Of a DNA stretch of 64,000 bases, positions 44,748-52,929 are shown piece by piece; position 1 is the first letter of the stretch; each line of letters opens with the position of its first letter. Location of the stretch: NCBI GenBank assembly GCA_964563435.1, contig CAZLXI010000017.1, positions 1-64,000 on the forward strand, written 5' to 3'. The DNA comes from Leadbetterella sp964563435. GTDB taxonomy: Bacteria; Bacteroidota; Bacteroidia; Cytophagales; Spirosomataceae. A program made the translations under genes and the position numbers. The notes under the pieces were generated by a model. That model saw only the letters and a list, made by a program, of their open reading frames with translations, searched no databases and was not told the DNA's origin.

Positions 44748-44984
44748 TTATTTCGAATGTTCTTCCAAATAACTAATAGCCTGCCCGACTGTTTGGATAT
44801 TTTCAGCTTGATCGTCAGGAATAGAAACATTAAATTCTTTTTCGAACTCCATAATCAATTCTACTGTGTCCAGGGAATCTGCTCCCAAATCGTTTGTGAA
44901 AGACGCTTCTGTGGTAACTTCAGCCTCATCTACTCCTAATTTCTCAACGATAATTTTCTTAACTTTTGATGCAACGTCAGACAT
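44748..44984 (-). CDS. acpP: Acyl carrier protein
   Basis: The 78-residue acidic protein has the phosphopantetheine site in DLGADSLDTVELIMEFE (Ser36) and starts MSDVASKVKKIIVEKLGVDE, as AcpP does. It carries growing acyl chains for FabF and other synthases. It is the first gene of acpP-fabF-rnc. Confidence 0.98.
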   Translation of the reverse strand: MSDVASKVKKIIVEKLGVDEAEVTTEASFTNDLGADSLDTVELIMEFEKEFNVSIPDDQAENIQTVGQAISYLEEHSK

Positions 44985-45116
44985 TTGAAAATGTATTTTG
45001 GTTAAAAACGATACAAAGAAAAATAATTAACTTGAACCAACAAAATGATTAAGTGTTTTTCCAGCTTAAAGATAGAGTGCATATTTGTATTTTCAAAACA
45101 GAAGCAAAAAGAAATA

Positions 45117-45932
45117 ATGCAATTATTCCCTGATAAATTACAAAAATACCCTTCGGGTAATTTCTTCCTGATGGCCGGACCCTGCGCCATAGAAGGCCGT
45201 GAAATTGCCTTCAGCATTGCCGATAAAATAGATAAGATCTGCCGGACCCTTGAAATACCCTATATATTTAAGGGAAGCTACCGCAAAGCCAACCGCACCA
45301 AAGCCGACAGCTTTACGGGCATCGGGGATGAAAAGGCCCTCCGGATACTGAAGGAGGTCAGCGATACTTTCGGGGTACCCGTGGTCACCGACATTCATGA
45401 GTCGCACGAAGCGGAGATGGCTGCGGCGTATGTCGACGTACTGCAGATCCCGGCTTTCCTGTGCCGGCAGACCGAGCTGTTGGAGGCCGCAGCCCGGACC
45501 GGGCGGGCGGTGAACATCAAGAAAGGCCAGTTTCTGTCCGGTGCTTCCATGGGCTTTGCCGTGGAGAAGATCCGGTCGGTGAATCCGGAGGCTCCTGCAC
45601 TGCTGACCGACCGGGGCAACAGCTTCGGCTATTCCGACCTGGTGGTAGATTACCGGAACCTGGTGGAAATGGCCAAATTCGGCGTACCGGTGATCATGGA
45701 CTGCACCCACTCGCTTCAGAAGCCTAACCAAACCTCCGGTGTAACGGGCGGAGACCCCGCCATGATCGCCACCATCGCCAAAGCAGCCATAGCGGTAGGT
45801 GCAGACGGGCTTTTTATCGAAACCCACCCCGACCCTAAGAATGCGAAATCAGACGGCGCTAACATGCTTCACCTGGACAATCTGGAAACCTTGCTGAAAG
45901 ATCTGGTGAGGATACGGCAGGCCGTGCGGTAA
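45117..45932 (+). CDS. kdsA: 3-deoxy-8-phosphooctulonate synthase (KDO-8-P synthase)
   Basis: I start at ATG 45117 (MQLFPDKLQKYPSGNFFLMAGPCAIEG), giving 271 residues, the usual length; an in-frame ATG at 45045 would add 24 residues upstream of a near-consensus promoter box. Motifs AGPCAIEG, FKGSYRKANRTK, DIHESHEAE, LQIPAFLCRQTELLEAA, VNIKKGQFLSG and MDCTHSLQKPN are all present. It joins phosphoenolpyruvate to arabinose 5-phosphate to make KDO-8-P for lipopolysaccharide, so the cell has an LPS-type outer membrane. Confidence 0.97.
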   Translation: MQLFPDKLQKYPSGNFFLMAGPCAIEGREIAFSIADKIDKICRTLEIPYIFKGSYRKANRTKADSFTGIGDEKALRILKEVSDTFGVPVVTDIHESHEAEMAAAYVDVLQIPAFLCRQTELLEAAARTGRAVNIKKGQFLSGASMGFAVEKIRSVNPEAPALLTDRGNSFGYSDLVVDYRNLVEMAKFGVPVIMDCTHSLQKPNQTSGVTGGDPAMIATIAKAAIAVGADGLFIETHPDPKNAKSDGANMLHLDNLETLLKDLVRIRQAVR

Positions 45933-45967
45933 GGCATCTTTTTCTTCCTGGTTTGCAATAAAACCCC

Positions 45968-45975
45968 TATTTTTG
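45968..45975 (+). promoter_or_regulatory. -7 box of the dxr promoter
   Basis: TATTTTTG matches TAnnTTTG and lies 18 bases before ATG 45994, giving a start near 45982. An earlier in-frame ATG at 45973 would lie inside the box, so dxr begins at 45994. No -33 TTG is at the standard distance (the nearest, 45953-45955, is too close). Confidence 0.5.
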
Positions 45976-45993
45976 CAGATTGTTTCAGATCGG

Positions 45994-47151
45994 ATGAAGA
46001 AAAAAATTGCCCTGCTGGGCTCCACCGGTTCTATCGGCACCCAGGCGTTGGAGGTCATTGCGGCCCATCCCGACCGGTTTGAGGTAGAAGTGCTGACCGC
46101 CCAAAAAAATGCAGATCTCCTCATTGACCAGGCAGCCCGGTTCAGGCCCAATGTAGTGGTCATAGGCGAAGAAAGTCTTTACGATAAGGTGAATGCGGCC
46201 CTGGATCCGTTGGACATAAAAGTATATTGTGGCCAGAATGCGCTGAACTCCGTTGTGCAAAGCGAAAGCATCAACGTGGTGCTGACCGCACTGGTCGGCT
46301 ATTGCGGACTCCTCCCCACCATCCGTGCCATTGAGGCCGGCAAGACCATCGCACTGGCCAATAAAGAAACGCTGGTGGTGGCGGGGGATATCATCACAGC
46401 CCTTGCCGTAAAGCATAAGGTGGATATTCTTCCGGTAGATTCCGAGCATTCCGCCATCTTTCAATGCCTGACGGGTGAATACTATAATCCCATCGAAAAG
46501 ATTATCCTGACCGCTTCCGGCGGGCCATTCAGAGGCAGGGATGCCGGGTTCCTGAAGACCGTCAGCAAAGCCCAGGCACTCAAGCACCCCAACTGGGACA
46601 TGGGCGCCAAGATCACCATTGACTCCGCCAGCCTGATGAACAAAGGACTGGAAGTTATTGAAGCCAAATGGCTCTTTGATCTTGATCCGGCGCAGATCGA
46701 TGTCGTAGTCCACCCGCAAAGCATTATCCATTCCATGGTGCAGTTTGAAGACGGAAGCATCAAAGCCCAAATGGGCCTGCCTGACATGAAACTTCCTATT
46801 CAGTATGCCCTGGGGTTCCCGCAAAGGCTGAAAAATAATTTTGAGCGATTCGATTTCCTCCAATACCCCAGCCTTACGTTTGAGAAGCCCGACCTGGGTA
46901 CCTTCCGGAACCTGGCCATGGCTTTCAGTTCCCTGCAGAGAGGCGGAAATATGCCCTGTATTCTGAATGCTGCCAATGAGATCGCCGTAGAGGCGTTCCT
47001 CCATGACCGGATCAGCTTTCCGGGCATGTCAGACCTGATCGAATCCTGCCTCGAAAAAGTATCCTTTGCAGGAAGCCCGGACCTGGAAACGTATATCGAA
47101 ACCGACCGGGAAACAAGACGAATAGCCCTCGAAAATTTAGCAAAGTCATGA
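45994..47151 (+). CDS. dxr: 1-deoxy-D-xylulose 5-phosphate reductoisomerase
   Basis: The 385-residue protein begins MKKKIALLGSTGSIGTQALEVI, the NADPH-binding loop of the family. It carries ALANKETLVVAGDII, LPVDSEHSAIFQCL (metal ligands) and LTASGGPFRG, then NWDMGAKITIDSASLMNKGLEVIEA and HPQSIIHSMVQFEDGS. It makes MEP for isoprenoid synthesis. It is translationally coupled to the downstream pseudouridine synthase (ATGA overlap). Confidence 0.98.
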   Translation: MKKKIALLGSTGSIGTQALEVIAAHPDRFEVEVLTAQKNADLLIDQAARFRPNVVVIGEESLYDKVNAALDPLDIKVYCGQNALNSVVQSESINVVLTALVGYCGLLPTIRAIEAGKTIALANKETLVVAGDIITALAVKHKVDILPVDSEHSAIFQCLTGEYYNPIEKIILTASGGPFRGRDAGFLKTVSKAQALKHPNWDMGAKITIDSASLMNKGLEVIEAKWLFDLDPAQIDVVVHPQSIIHSMVQFEDGSIKAQMGLPDMKLPIQYALGFPQRLKNNFERFDFLQYPSLTFEKPDLGTFRNLAMAFSSLQRGGNMPCILNAANEIAVEAFLHDRISFPGMSDLIESCLEKVSFAGSPDLETYIETDRETRRIALENLAKS

Positions 47152-47873
47152 AACCATTTCACGTTATCTACGAAGACAATCACCTCATCATTGTCAATAA
47201 GGCTGCCGGGATTCTGGTACACAGCGACAGTACCGGTGATAAAACCCTGGAAGATTTTGTAAAGGAGTATATCAGGGAAAAGTACAATAAACCGGGAGAG
47301 GCGTTCCTCGGTACGGTGCATCGTCTCGACCGCCCCGTAAGCGGACTGGTCATTTTTGCGCGCACCTCCAAAGCCCTGACACGGATGAATGAGTTATTTA
47401 AGAAAAGACACATCCGTAAAACCTACTGGGCCATAACCCAGCGAAAACCCGAGAAGAAGTCGGGCCGGCTCACTCACTGGCTGAAAAAAGACCCGCTGGC
47501 CAATAAAACGGAAGCATTTGAGTATGAAGTGGCGGGTTCACAGCGGGCCGATCTCGACTACCGCTACCTCGGAACCGTTAATAAGCATCACCTGATAGAG
47601 GTCAGCCCCATCACCGGAAGGCCCCACCAGATCCGTGTTCAACTTGCCTCCATGGGCACCCCCATTAAAGGCGATGTTAAATACGGCGCCCCTAAAGGAA
47701 ACAATGACGGCTCCATTTTTCTTCATGCTCGTAGGGTTTACTTTATGCACCCGGTAAAACAGGAACCTCTGCTTTGCAAAGCCGCTGTTCCTGAAAATGC
47801 CTTTTGGGAAGAATTCCTGGAACTGGACAAGGAAGAATACAAAGACGATATGCTTGGGTTTATTCACGGATGA
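47148..47873 (+). CDS. RluA family pseudouridine synthase
   Basis: The 241 residues contain the catalytic Asp motif VHRLDRPVSGLVIFARTSKA (about 63-82), an LIVNKAAGILVHSD beginning and the late PITGRPHQIRVQLASMG motif. There is no S4 domain in front, so it is a short RluA/RluC-like enzyme. It isomerises specific uridines in rRNA or tRNA; which site cannot be read. Its ATG overlaps the stop of dxr. It is convergent with the serine hydrolase gene, 23 bases away. Confidence 0.92.
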   Translation: MKPFHVIYEDNHLIIVNKAAGILVHSDSTGDKTLEDFVKEYIREKYNKPGEAFLGTVHRLDRPVSGLVIFARTSKALTRMNELFKKRHIRKTYWAITQRKPEKKSGRLTHWLKKDPLANKTEAFEYEVAGSQRADLDYRYLGTVNKHHLIEVSPITGRPHQIRVQLASMGTPIKGDVKYGAPKGNNDGSIFLHARRVYFMHPVKQEPLLCKAAVPENAFWEEFLELDKEEYKDDMLGFIHG

Positions 47874-47896
47874 GCTCTAAATCATACCCGGTGAAT

Positions 47897-49540
47897 TTAC
47901 TTTCGCTTCAGATCCAGATCCTGGAAGTCAAAACTGAAGTCGGTCAGCGGAGAGATCGCGCTGACCAGGATTCCGTTCGCCCGGCCTTCGGTGTCCAGGC
48001 TGAATACCAGGTAAGCGTCGGCATCCATGGAGCGGTCGGTCCAGCGCACAATATACGTGTTCCCCTTATAGTAATAGATCGGTCCTGTCAGCCGGGCAGA
48101 ACGCTTCGAACTAAACCACAGTTGTCCTTCTTTTTCACTTATCTCCACCTCTCCGAACCAGGGATCCTCATAAACGCCCTTCACCTCAAAAGAGGGTCGG
48201 GCCACGCCTGGTCGGGCCATGTTGGGTTGAGTGCCGCCCGACCGACCTGTGCTTCGACGGGTAGTAGCCGGCACCCGGGCTTGGGATGTACCGGCTCCCG
48301 AACCGTTGCCCTCTGCAGCATTCTTTCGAATTTCCTCCTCCACTTTAGCCAGTATCTCATCGGCCTCCTTTTTAGCTGCGCTGACGCGCTTATGGTAAAA
48401 ATCCACCCAGTCTTCATTGGCCTTCCCGCCCAGGTAAGAATCTTTGATCGTATTGGAGATAGCGCTGAAAGCCGCGCCTGACTGTTGGTTAGTATACACC
48501 AGTATGGCCAGATCCAGATCCGGGATGATCACCGTTTGTGTCACAATTCCTGCCAGACCACCGGTATGACTTACCTGCTTATGTCCTTTGACATCGTTCA
48601 GCACCCAGCCCAACCCATAGGCCGCAAACTGTGTATTGTAGGGTCCTGGGGAACCGGTCCGGAGAATGGTCTGCGGGCTCCACAACTCCCTTAAGGTGGC
48701 GGGTGAAAAGAGCTGCTGCTCACCGTGTCTGCCCCCATTGAGCAGGGCCAGCAGCCATTTCGACATATCGGTTACCGAGGCATAGATCCCGCCGGCCGCA
48801 TTGGCGTTCTCACTCCAGTCGCGGCGGATCACCTGCAACTTCCCTTCTACATAAAAATGCGGGTCGATCACGTTTGATTTATCCTTCAGCAACCGGAAAG
48901 ACGGTGCCGCGGTCCGGATTTCCAGCGGATCAAAAAAGCGTTTCTGAATAAAATCTTCCCAACTCATTCCGCTTACCCTGGCCACCACTTCCCCGGCCAC
49001 AATATACAGCAGGTTATCGTAATCATACTTGCTGCGAAATGAGCTCACCGGCTTCAGGTATCGCAGATTGTGGATGATGTCCGCCTTTGTGAAATTGTTC
49101 TCATCGGGCCAGAACATCAGGTCGCCTGCCCCTAAGCCCAGCCCGCTGCGATGCGTCAGCAGGTCGCGGAGGGTAAACTCCGCCGTTACGTAGGGGTCAT
49201 ACATCTTAAATTCCGGAATAAAGTCGGTAACCTTCGAATCCCAGGTCAGTTTACCTTCTTCCGCCAGCATACCCAGTGCTGCCGCGGTAAAAGCTTTTGA
49301 GTTGGAGGCGATACCGAATAATGTATGCTCATCCACAGGCAGCCTGCTATTCAATGACTTTACACCATAGCCTTTCGCATGAATGATTTTTTTGTCTTTG
49401 ATTACACAAACGGCAATGCCCGGCACATCAAAAGTTTTAAGGGTCCGGTTCACTAAAGCGTCTATTTCAGCCGCACTTAACTGAGCCCGAAGAGGCAAAA
49501 TGGCAACCAACCCACATAGAACAAGAAGAACTCTTTTCAT
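47897..49540 (-). CDS. Serine hydrolase of the class C beta-lactamase family with DUF3471 domain
   Basis: I start at ATG 49540 (MKRVLLVLCGLVAILPLRAQ, a signal peptide), because -7 boxes lie just upstream. The 547 residues hold the family's Ser79-x-x-Lys82 motif (GIASNSKAFTAA), a YDYDN motif near residue 180 in place of the classic Tyr-x-Asn, and an HTG motif (QVSHTGGLAGI) for the third box. A Ser/Gly/Arg-rich linker (about 415-455) joins a strand-rich C-terminal DUF3471-like domain. Members are penicillin-binding or esterase/peptidase-like enzymes in the periplasm; resistance is not implied. It stands alone between convergent rluA-type and tuf genes. Confidence 0.9.
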   Translation of the reverse strand: MKRVLLVLCGLVAILPLRAQLSAAEIDALVNRTLKTFDVPGIAVCVIKDKKIIHAKGYGVKSLNSRLPVDEHTLFGIASNSKAFTAAALGMLAEEGKLTWDSKVTDFIPEFKMYDPYVTAEFTLRDLLTHRSGLGLGAGDLMFWPDENNFTKADIIHNLRYLKPVSSFRSKYDYDNLLYIVAGEVVARVSGMSWEDFIQKRFFDPLEIRTAAPSFRLLKDKSNVIDPHFYVEGKLQVIRRDWSENANAAGGIYASVTDMSKWLLALLNGGRHGEQQLFSPATLRELWSPQTILRTGSPGPYNTQFAAYGLGWVLNDVKGHKQVSHTGGLAGIVTQTVIIPDLDLAILVYTNQQSGAAFSAISNTIKDSYLGGKANEDWVDFYHKRVSAAKKEADEILAKVEEEIRKNAAEGNGSGAGTSQARVPATTRRSTGRSGGTQPNMARPGVARPSFEVKGVYEDPWFGEVEISEKEGQLWFSSKRSARLTGPIYYYKGNTYIVRWTDRSMDADAYLVFSLDTEGRANGILVSAISPLTDFSFDFQDLDLKRK

Positions 49541-49560
49541 ACTATGGTAATTTTTTGCTT

Positions 49561-49576
49561 CAAAAGTACAAAAATA
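49561..49576 (-). promoter_or_regulatory. Overlapping -7 boxes of the serine hydrolase gene
   Basis: On the minus strand TATTTTTG (49576-49569) and TACTTTTG (49568-49561) stand next to each other, each an exact TAnnTTTG match. The second gives a leader of about 10-14 bases before ATG 49540. The -33 region falls within the long inverted repeat at 49580-49670. Confidence 0.5.
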
Positions 49577-49579
49577 TCT

Positions 49580-49670
49580 GAACCACATAAGGCACATTAG
49601 TTCATATAAGTTATTCCTTTATACGCTTTTTATATAATTCTTATATGAACTAATGTGCCTTATGTGGTTC
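49580..49670. repeat. Perfect 31-bp inverted repeat between tuf and the serine hydrolase gene
   Basis: Arms 49580-49610 and 49640-49670 are exact reverse complements around a 29-base AT-rich loop. It lies after the tuf terminator and directly upstream of the -7 boxes of the next gene. It therefore could fold as DNA in the promoter or as RNA in tuf read-through transcripts. It has no detectable sequence match to the other two long inverted repeats of the window. Confidence 0.85.
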
Positions 49671-49691
49671 AAACAAACGGCGAAGCCGCAA

Positions 49692-49720
49692 ACAAAAAAA
49701 GCACCCCTCTCGGGGTGCTT
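49692..49720 (-). terminator. Intrinsic terminator of tuf
   Basis: AAGCACCCC and GGGGTGCTT form a GC-rich stem with a short loop, followed on the minus strand by a run of seven U residues. It lies 22 bases after the tuf stop. Confidence 0.9.
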
Positions 49721-49742
49721 TCTCTATATAATCTATGAATGA

Positions 49743-50930
49743 TTATTCAAGGATTTCGGTTACCTGTCCGGCACCTACCGTACGTCCACCTTCACGGATC
49801 GCGAAACGAAGACCTTTGTCCATCGCGATAGCGTTGATCAGGTGTACTTCAATAGTGATGTTATCACCAGGCATTACCATCTCCACGTTCTCAGGAAGGA
49901 AGATTTCACCGGTAACGTCTGTGGTTCTGAAGTAAAACTGAGGACGGTATTTGTTAAAGAACGGCGTGTGACGACCACCTTCTTCTTTCGACAGAACGTA
50001 AACCTCTGCTTTGAATTTAGTGTGCGGCTTCACAGAACCCGGCTTACAGATTACCATACCACGACGGATCGCCTCTTTCTCAATACCTCTCAACAATAAA
50101 CCTACGTTATCACCGGCTTCTCCTCTGTCAAGGATTTTACGGAACATTTCCACACCTGTTACAGTAGATTTAAGTCCTTCCGCACCCATACCTAAGATAT
50201 CAACCGGATCTCCGGAGTTAATGATACCTGTTTCGATACGTCCGGTAGCTACAGTACCACGACCTGTGATAGAGAACACGTCTTCTACAGGCATCAGGAA
50301 AGGCTTGTCTGTAGCACGCGCAGGAAGTGGAATAAAGCTATCAACTGCATCCATTAGTTCTTCGATTTTCGCAACCCACTGAGGCTCGCCGTTAAGACCG
50401 CCCAGCGCAGAACCCTGAATTACAGGAATATTGTCGCCGTCGAATTTGTAGAATGAAAGAAGCTCTCTGATCTCCATTTCCACCAGCTCAAGAAGCTCAG
50501 GATCATCTACAAGGTCAACTTTATTCATAAATACAACCAGCTGAGGTACACCTACCTGACGGGCAAGAAGGATGTGCTCACGGGTTTGTGGCATAGGACC
50601 GTCAGTAGCAGCTACCACGATGATAGCGCCGTCCATCTGAGCAGCACCTGTTACCATGTTTTTCACATAGTCAGCGTGACCAGGACAGTCAACGTGAGCA
50701 TAGTGACGGTTAGCAGTTTCATACTCTACGTGCGAAGTGTTGATAGTGATACCACGCTCTTTTTCTTCAGGAGCATTGTCAATTGACGAGAAATCTCTTT
50801 TTGCAGCGAGTCCTTTACCAGCAAGAACTGAGGAAATTGCAGCAGTAAGAGTGGTTTTACCGTGGTCAACGTGACCGATAGTACCAATATTCACGTGAGG
50901 CTTACTACGGTCAAAATTTTCTTTTGCCAT
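49743..50930 (-). CDS. tuf: Elongation factor Tu
   Basis: The 395 residues start MAKENFDRSKPHVNIGTIGHVDHGKTT and carry all G motifs (GHVDHGKT, DCPGHADY, NKVDLVDD, GSAL). Domains 2 and 3 are complete. It delivers aminoacyl-tRNA to the ribosome. Three tRNA genes precede it in the same direction, and an intrinsic terminator follows at 49692-49720. The gap between the tRNAs and tuf (50931-51067) contains repeated AAAAACTTTCAG segments (51008-51019, 51036-51047) but no gene. Confidence 0.99.
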   Translation of the reverse strand: MAKENFDRSKPHVNIGTIGHVDHGKTTLTAAISSVLAGKGLAAKRDFSSIDNAPEEKERGITINTSHVEYETANRHYAHVDCPGHADYVKNMVTGAAQMDGAIIVVAATDGPMPQTREHILLARQVGVPQLVVFMNKVDLVDDPELLELVEMEIRELLSFYKFDGDNIPVIQGSALGGLNGEPQWVAKIEELMDAVDSFIPLPARATDKPFLMPVEDVFSITGRGTVATGRIETGIINSGDPVDILGMGAEGLKSTVTGVEMFRKILDRGEAGDNVGLLLRGIEKEAIRRGMVICKPGSVKPHTKFKAEVYVLSKEEGGRHTPFFNKYRPQFYFRTTDVTGEIFLPENVEMVMPGDNITIEVHLINAIAMDKGLRFAIREGGRTVGAGQVTEILE

Positions 50931-51067
50931 TTTATTTAATGAATTTTATTTTGTTCAAACTATTTACTAAAACTTAAACGCCCGGGGAGCAACAAAAAAT
51001 GAACCCTAAAAACTTTCAGAGTTCTCCAAATTCCCAAAAACTTTCAGTACCCCCGAAAAGTTTCAGA

Positions 51068-51138
<71 letters not shown>

Positions 51139-51152
51139 TTTATGGAATTCTG

Positions 51153-51225
51153 AGCGGGAGACGGGGCTCGAACCCGCCACCTATAGCTTGGAAGGCTATC
51201 GCTCTACCAAATGAGCTACTCCCGC
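51153..51225 (-). tRNA. tRNA-Gly(TCC)
   Basis: The 73-base cloverleaf has acceptor GCGGGAG/CTCCCGC, anticodon stem ATAGC/GCTAT with loop CTTCCAA (anticodon TCC), and T loop TTCGAGC. No CCA is encoded. Confidence 0.97.
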
Positions 51226-51239
51226 TTATGTTTTCTGTG

Positions 51240-51322
51240 TGGGGGCGGATGGATTCGAACCACCGTAGGCATACACCAGCAGATTTACAGTCTGCCCCAT
51301 TTGGCCACTCTGGTACACCCCC
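51240..51322 (-). tRNA. tRNA-Tyr(GTA)
   Basis: The 83-base class II tRNA has acceptor GGGGGTG/CGCCCCC, anticodon stem CAGA/TCTG with loop CTGTAAA (anticodon GTA), a long variable arm, and T loop TTCGAAT. It is the first gene of the tRNA-tuf transcript. Confidence 0.96.
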
Positions 51323-51361
51323 CTATCCTTCAAAGAACGCGTCCCTTTTGTTAAGGAGTTG

Positions 51362-51392
51362 CAAAATTAGAGCTTTATTTCATTCCCGCCAA
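51362..51392 (-). promoter_or_regulatory. Promoter of the tRNA-Tyr/Gly/Thr-tuf transcript
   Basis: On the minus strand TTG (51392-51390), a 20-base spacer and TAATTTTG (51369-51362) match the Bacteroidota promoter model fully. Transcription would start near 51355, about 33 bases before tRNA-Tyr. The -33 box lies in the arm of a hairpin that ends the gene upstream. Confidence 0.65.
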
Positions 51393-51418
51393 ATTTTTCC
51401 CGGAAAAAATTTGGCGGG
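51385..51418 (-). terminator. 14-bp hairpin after the DUF3127 protein gene
   Basis: CCCGCCAAATTTTT and its exact reverse complement enclose a six-base loop, 23 bases after the stop of the gene at 51442-51840. The U-rich tract is within the stem, not after it, so termination may be incomplete. Its left arm contains the -33 box of the tRNA promoter. Confidence 0.6.
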
Positions 51419-51441
51419 TCTCCCGGGCTCTGAAAATCTCT

Positions 51442-51840
51442 TTAAAAAGGCAGATCATCCTCTCCTTCCAGAGAGCCCGGCACAGGGACGTTCGCTGCCG
51501 GAGTGGCTGCTCCCGGAGCACCTGCCGCAGGTCCGCCTGCCGCAGGTGTTGCCGACGGCACTTCAGCTCCCGCCTTCTCAACTCTCCACCCCTGAATACT
51601 GTTAAAGTAACGGGTCTCACCCTGTGGATTAACCCACTCACGGCCTCTGAGATTAATAGATACCTTTACGGCCTCTCCTACGCTGTAAGAATTTAACAAA
51701 TCTGTCTTATCCTGCGTAAATTCGATCAAAATATGCTGCGGATACTGCTCATCGGTAGTCACTACCAGCTCCCTTTTCTTAAAGGAAGGGCTGATCTGCT
51801 GCTCGGGATTAATCACCTTTATGGTTCCTGAAACTTCCAT
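51442..51840 (-). CDS. DUF3127 OB-fold protein with an SSB-like acidic tail
   Basis: I start at ATG 51840 (MEVSGTIKVINPEQQISPSF), because a promoter box at 51870-51877 lies between it and the earlier ATG. The 132 residues comprise a strand-rich domain (about 1-90; VKVSINLRGREWVNPQGET), which I recognise as the DUF3127 family of Bacteroidota, an Ala/Pro/Gly-rich linker (about 95-120), and the tail EGEDDLPF. That tail copies the C-terminal tip of SSB (consensus DDDIPF), which binds repair and replication proteins. It may bind single-stranded DNA or use the tip to reach the SSB interactome. Confidence 0.8.
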   Translation of the reverse strand: MEVSGTIKVINPEQQISPSFKKRELVVTTDEQYPQHILIEFTQDKTDLLNSYSVGEAVKVSINLRGREWVNPQGETRYFNSIQGWRVEKAGAEVPSATPAAGGPAAGAPGAATPAANVPVPGSLEGEDDLPF

Positions 51841-51869
51841 TATACTTACTTTTGTAAAAATCTGAACGA

Positions 51870-51877
51870 CAAATATA
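51870..51877 (-). promoter_or_regulatory. -7 box of the DUF3127 gene
   Basis: TATATTTG on the minus strand matches TAnnTTTG and places the mRNA start near 51863, 23 bases before ATG 51840. A near match on the other strand (TATCTTTA, about 51884-51891) may serve the divergent gene at 51904. Confidence 0.5.
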
Positions 51878-51903
51878 CGCATCTTATCTTTACCTTAAAA
51901 AAA

Positions 51904-52908
51904 ATGCTTGACCGAATAATTTCGGAAATAGAAAACGGCCTGAGATCTCACAGCGACCAATGGGCCTTACGCTTCACCCCGTTCTGGCATTACCGGAGGC
52001 GGGAGAACAATATTTTTTCGCTGGCCTCTGCCTTGTTTATACTTCAGGAGCTGGAACCTTTGCTAAGTCCTGAAAACCGGCAAAAAACGGCGGAGATCGC
52101 CAGGCTCATCACAGGAGAATATCCCCGGTTCCGGAATAAAGACGGAAGAATTACCTATAATTTCTATCCTACCCGGCCCTCCCGGCATTTTCCGAACGGC
52201 TACTTCATGCAACACCTCGATCACTTCCGGCTCCCCGACGACATCGATGACACCGCCCTCATCACCCTTACCCGACGAGCCGAAAAAGACGAAGTGCAGG
52301 CTCTCAGAAGTCTTACGGAATCTTTTGCCAGGGATTTTCCCGACGGTAAAAGGGTTTATACTACCTGGTACGGTAAGAAGATGCCCAAAGAGCAGGACGC
52401 CTGTGCGTTGCTTAACCTGCTCTACCTTTTTTATACTTATCAGCTACCCCTGACCCGTACCGACCGGGATACCCTCGGTTTCCTACGGGAAAAAGCTGCC
52501 GAAATTCTCACCAGCCCCTTTGAAATAGCCCGGCATTACGCTACTCCCGCCCTGATCCTGTACCATTACAGCCGCTTCATGAGCCGGTTCCGTTCGCCCC
52601 TCGATCCGGCGCGGCCGCTCATCCTCTCTTCCCTGCATGAAGCCCTGAAACAGGAAAAGATCTTCATGAACCGCCTCATTATGGAATCGGCGCTGCTGAA
52701 GCTGGGGGAAAAAAGACCTTCTGTGGATCTTTCCCGGATCACCTTTAAAGGGTTCCATACTTTTATAGGCGCCCCGTTCGCGCCCTTTGCCCATCCTTTG
52801 ATCAAAAAATGGTCGGAGAAGCCCGCCTACCAGATATTCTGGCGCTCGGATGTTCACCACAAGGCCCTTCTGGCCGAATATCTTGTGCTCTCCCGCTTGA
52901 ATTCGTAA
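51904..52908 (+). CDS. Conserved helical protein of unknown function
   Basis: The 334-residue protein has no signal peptide or membrane helix and is mostly helical. It contains FRLPDDIDDTALITL near residues 109-123, an acidic segment of the sort found in alpha/alpha-toroid enzymes such as terpene cyclases. The text around it (TFAWY-type repeats are absent) does not support a cyclase directly. Other blocks include HYATPALILYHYSRFMSRF near residue 210 and FWRSDVHHKALLAEYLVL at the end. It is divergent from the DUF3127 gene and 21 bases before the AraC regulator. I cannot assign a function. Confidence 0.7.
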   Translation: MLDRIISEIENGLRSHSDQWALRFTPFWHYRRRENNIFSLASALFILQELEPLLSPENRQKTAEIARLITGEYPRFRNKDGRITYNFYPTRPSRHFPNGYFMQHLDHFRLPDDIDDTALITLTRRAEKDEVQALRSLTESFARDFPDGKRVYTTWYGKKMPKEQDACALLNLLYLFYTYQLPLTRTDRDTLGFLREKAAEILTSPFEIARHYATPALILYHYSRFMSRFRSPLDPARPLILSSLHEALKQEKIFMNRLIMESALLKLGEKRPSVDLSRITFKGFHTFIGAPFAPFAHPLIKKWSEKPAYQIFWRSDVHHKALLAEYLVLSRLNS

Positions 52909-52929
52909 CGTTTTTCAGTAACTTAGGGC

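Noticed and set aside
47897..49540. Beta-lactam resistance gene
   Set aside because: The family is broad (peptidases, esterases); the second motif is not canonical and a DUF3471 domain follows, so resistance should not be claimed.
51008..51066. Riboswitch or attenuator in the tuf leader
   Set aside because: There are short repeated AAAAACTTTCAG segments but no convincing stem or conserved riboswitch core.
51904..52908. Terpene cyclase or prenyltransferase based on the DDIDDTA segment
   Set aside because: Only one acidic motif is present, with no QW repeats or second aspartate motif, so it stays unassigned.
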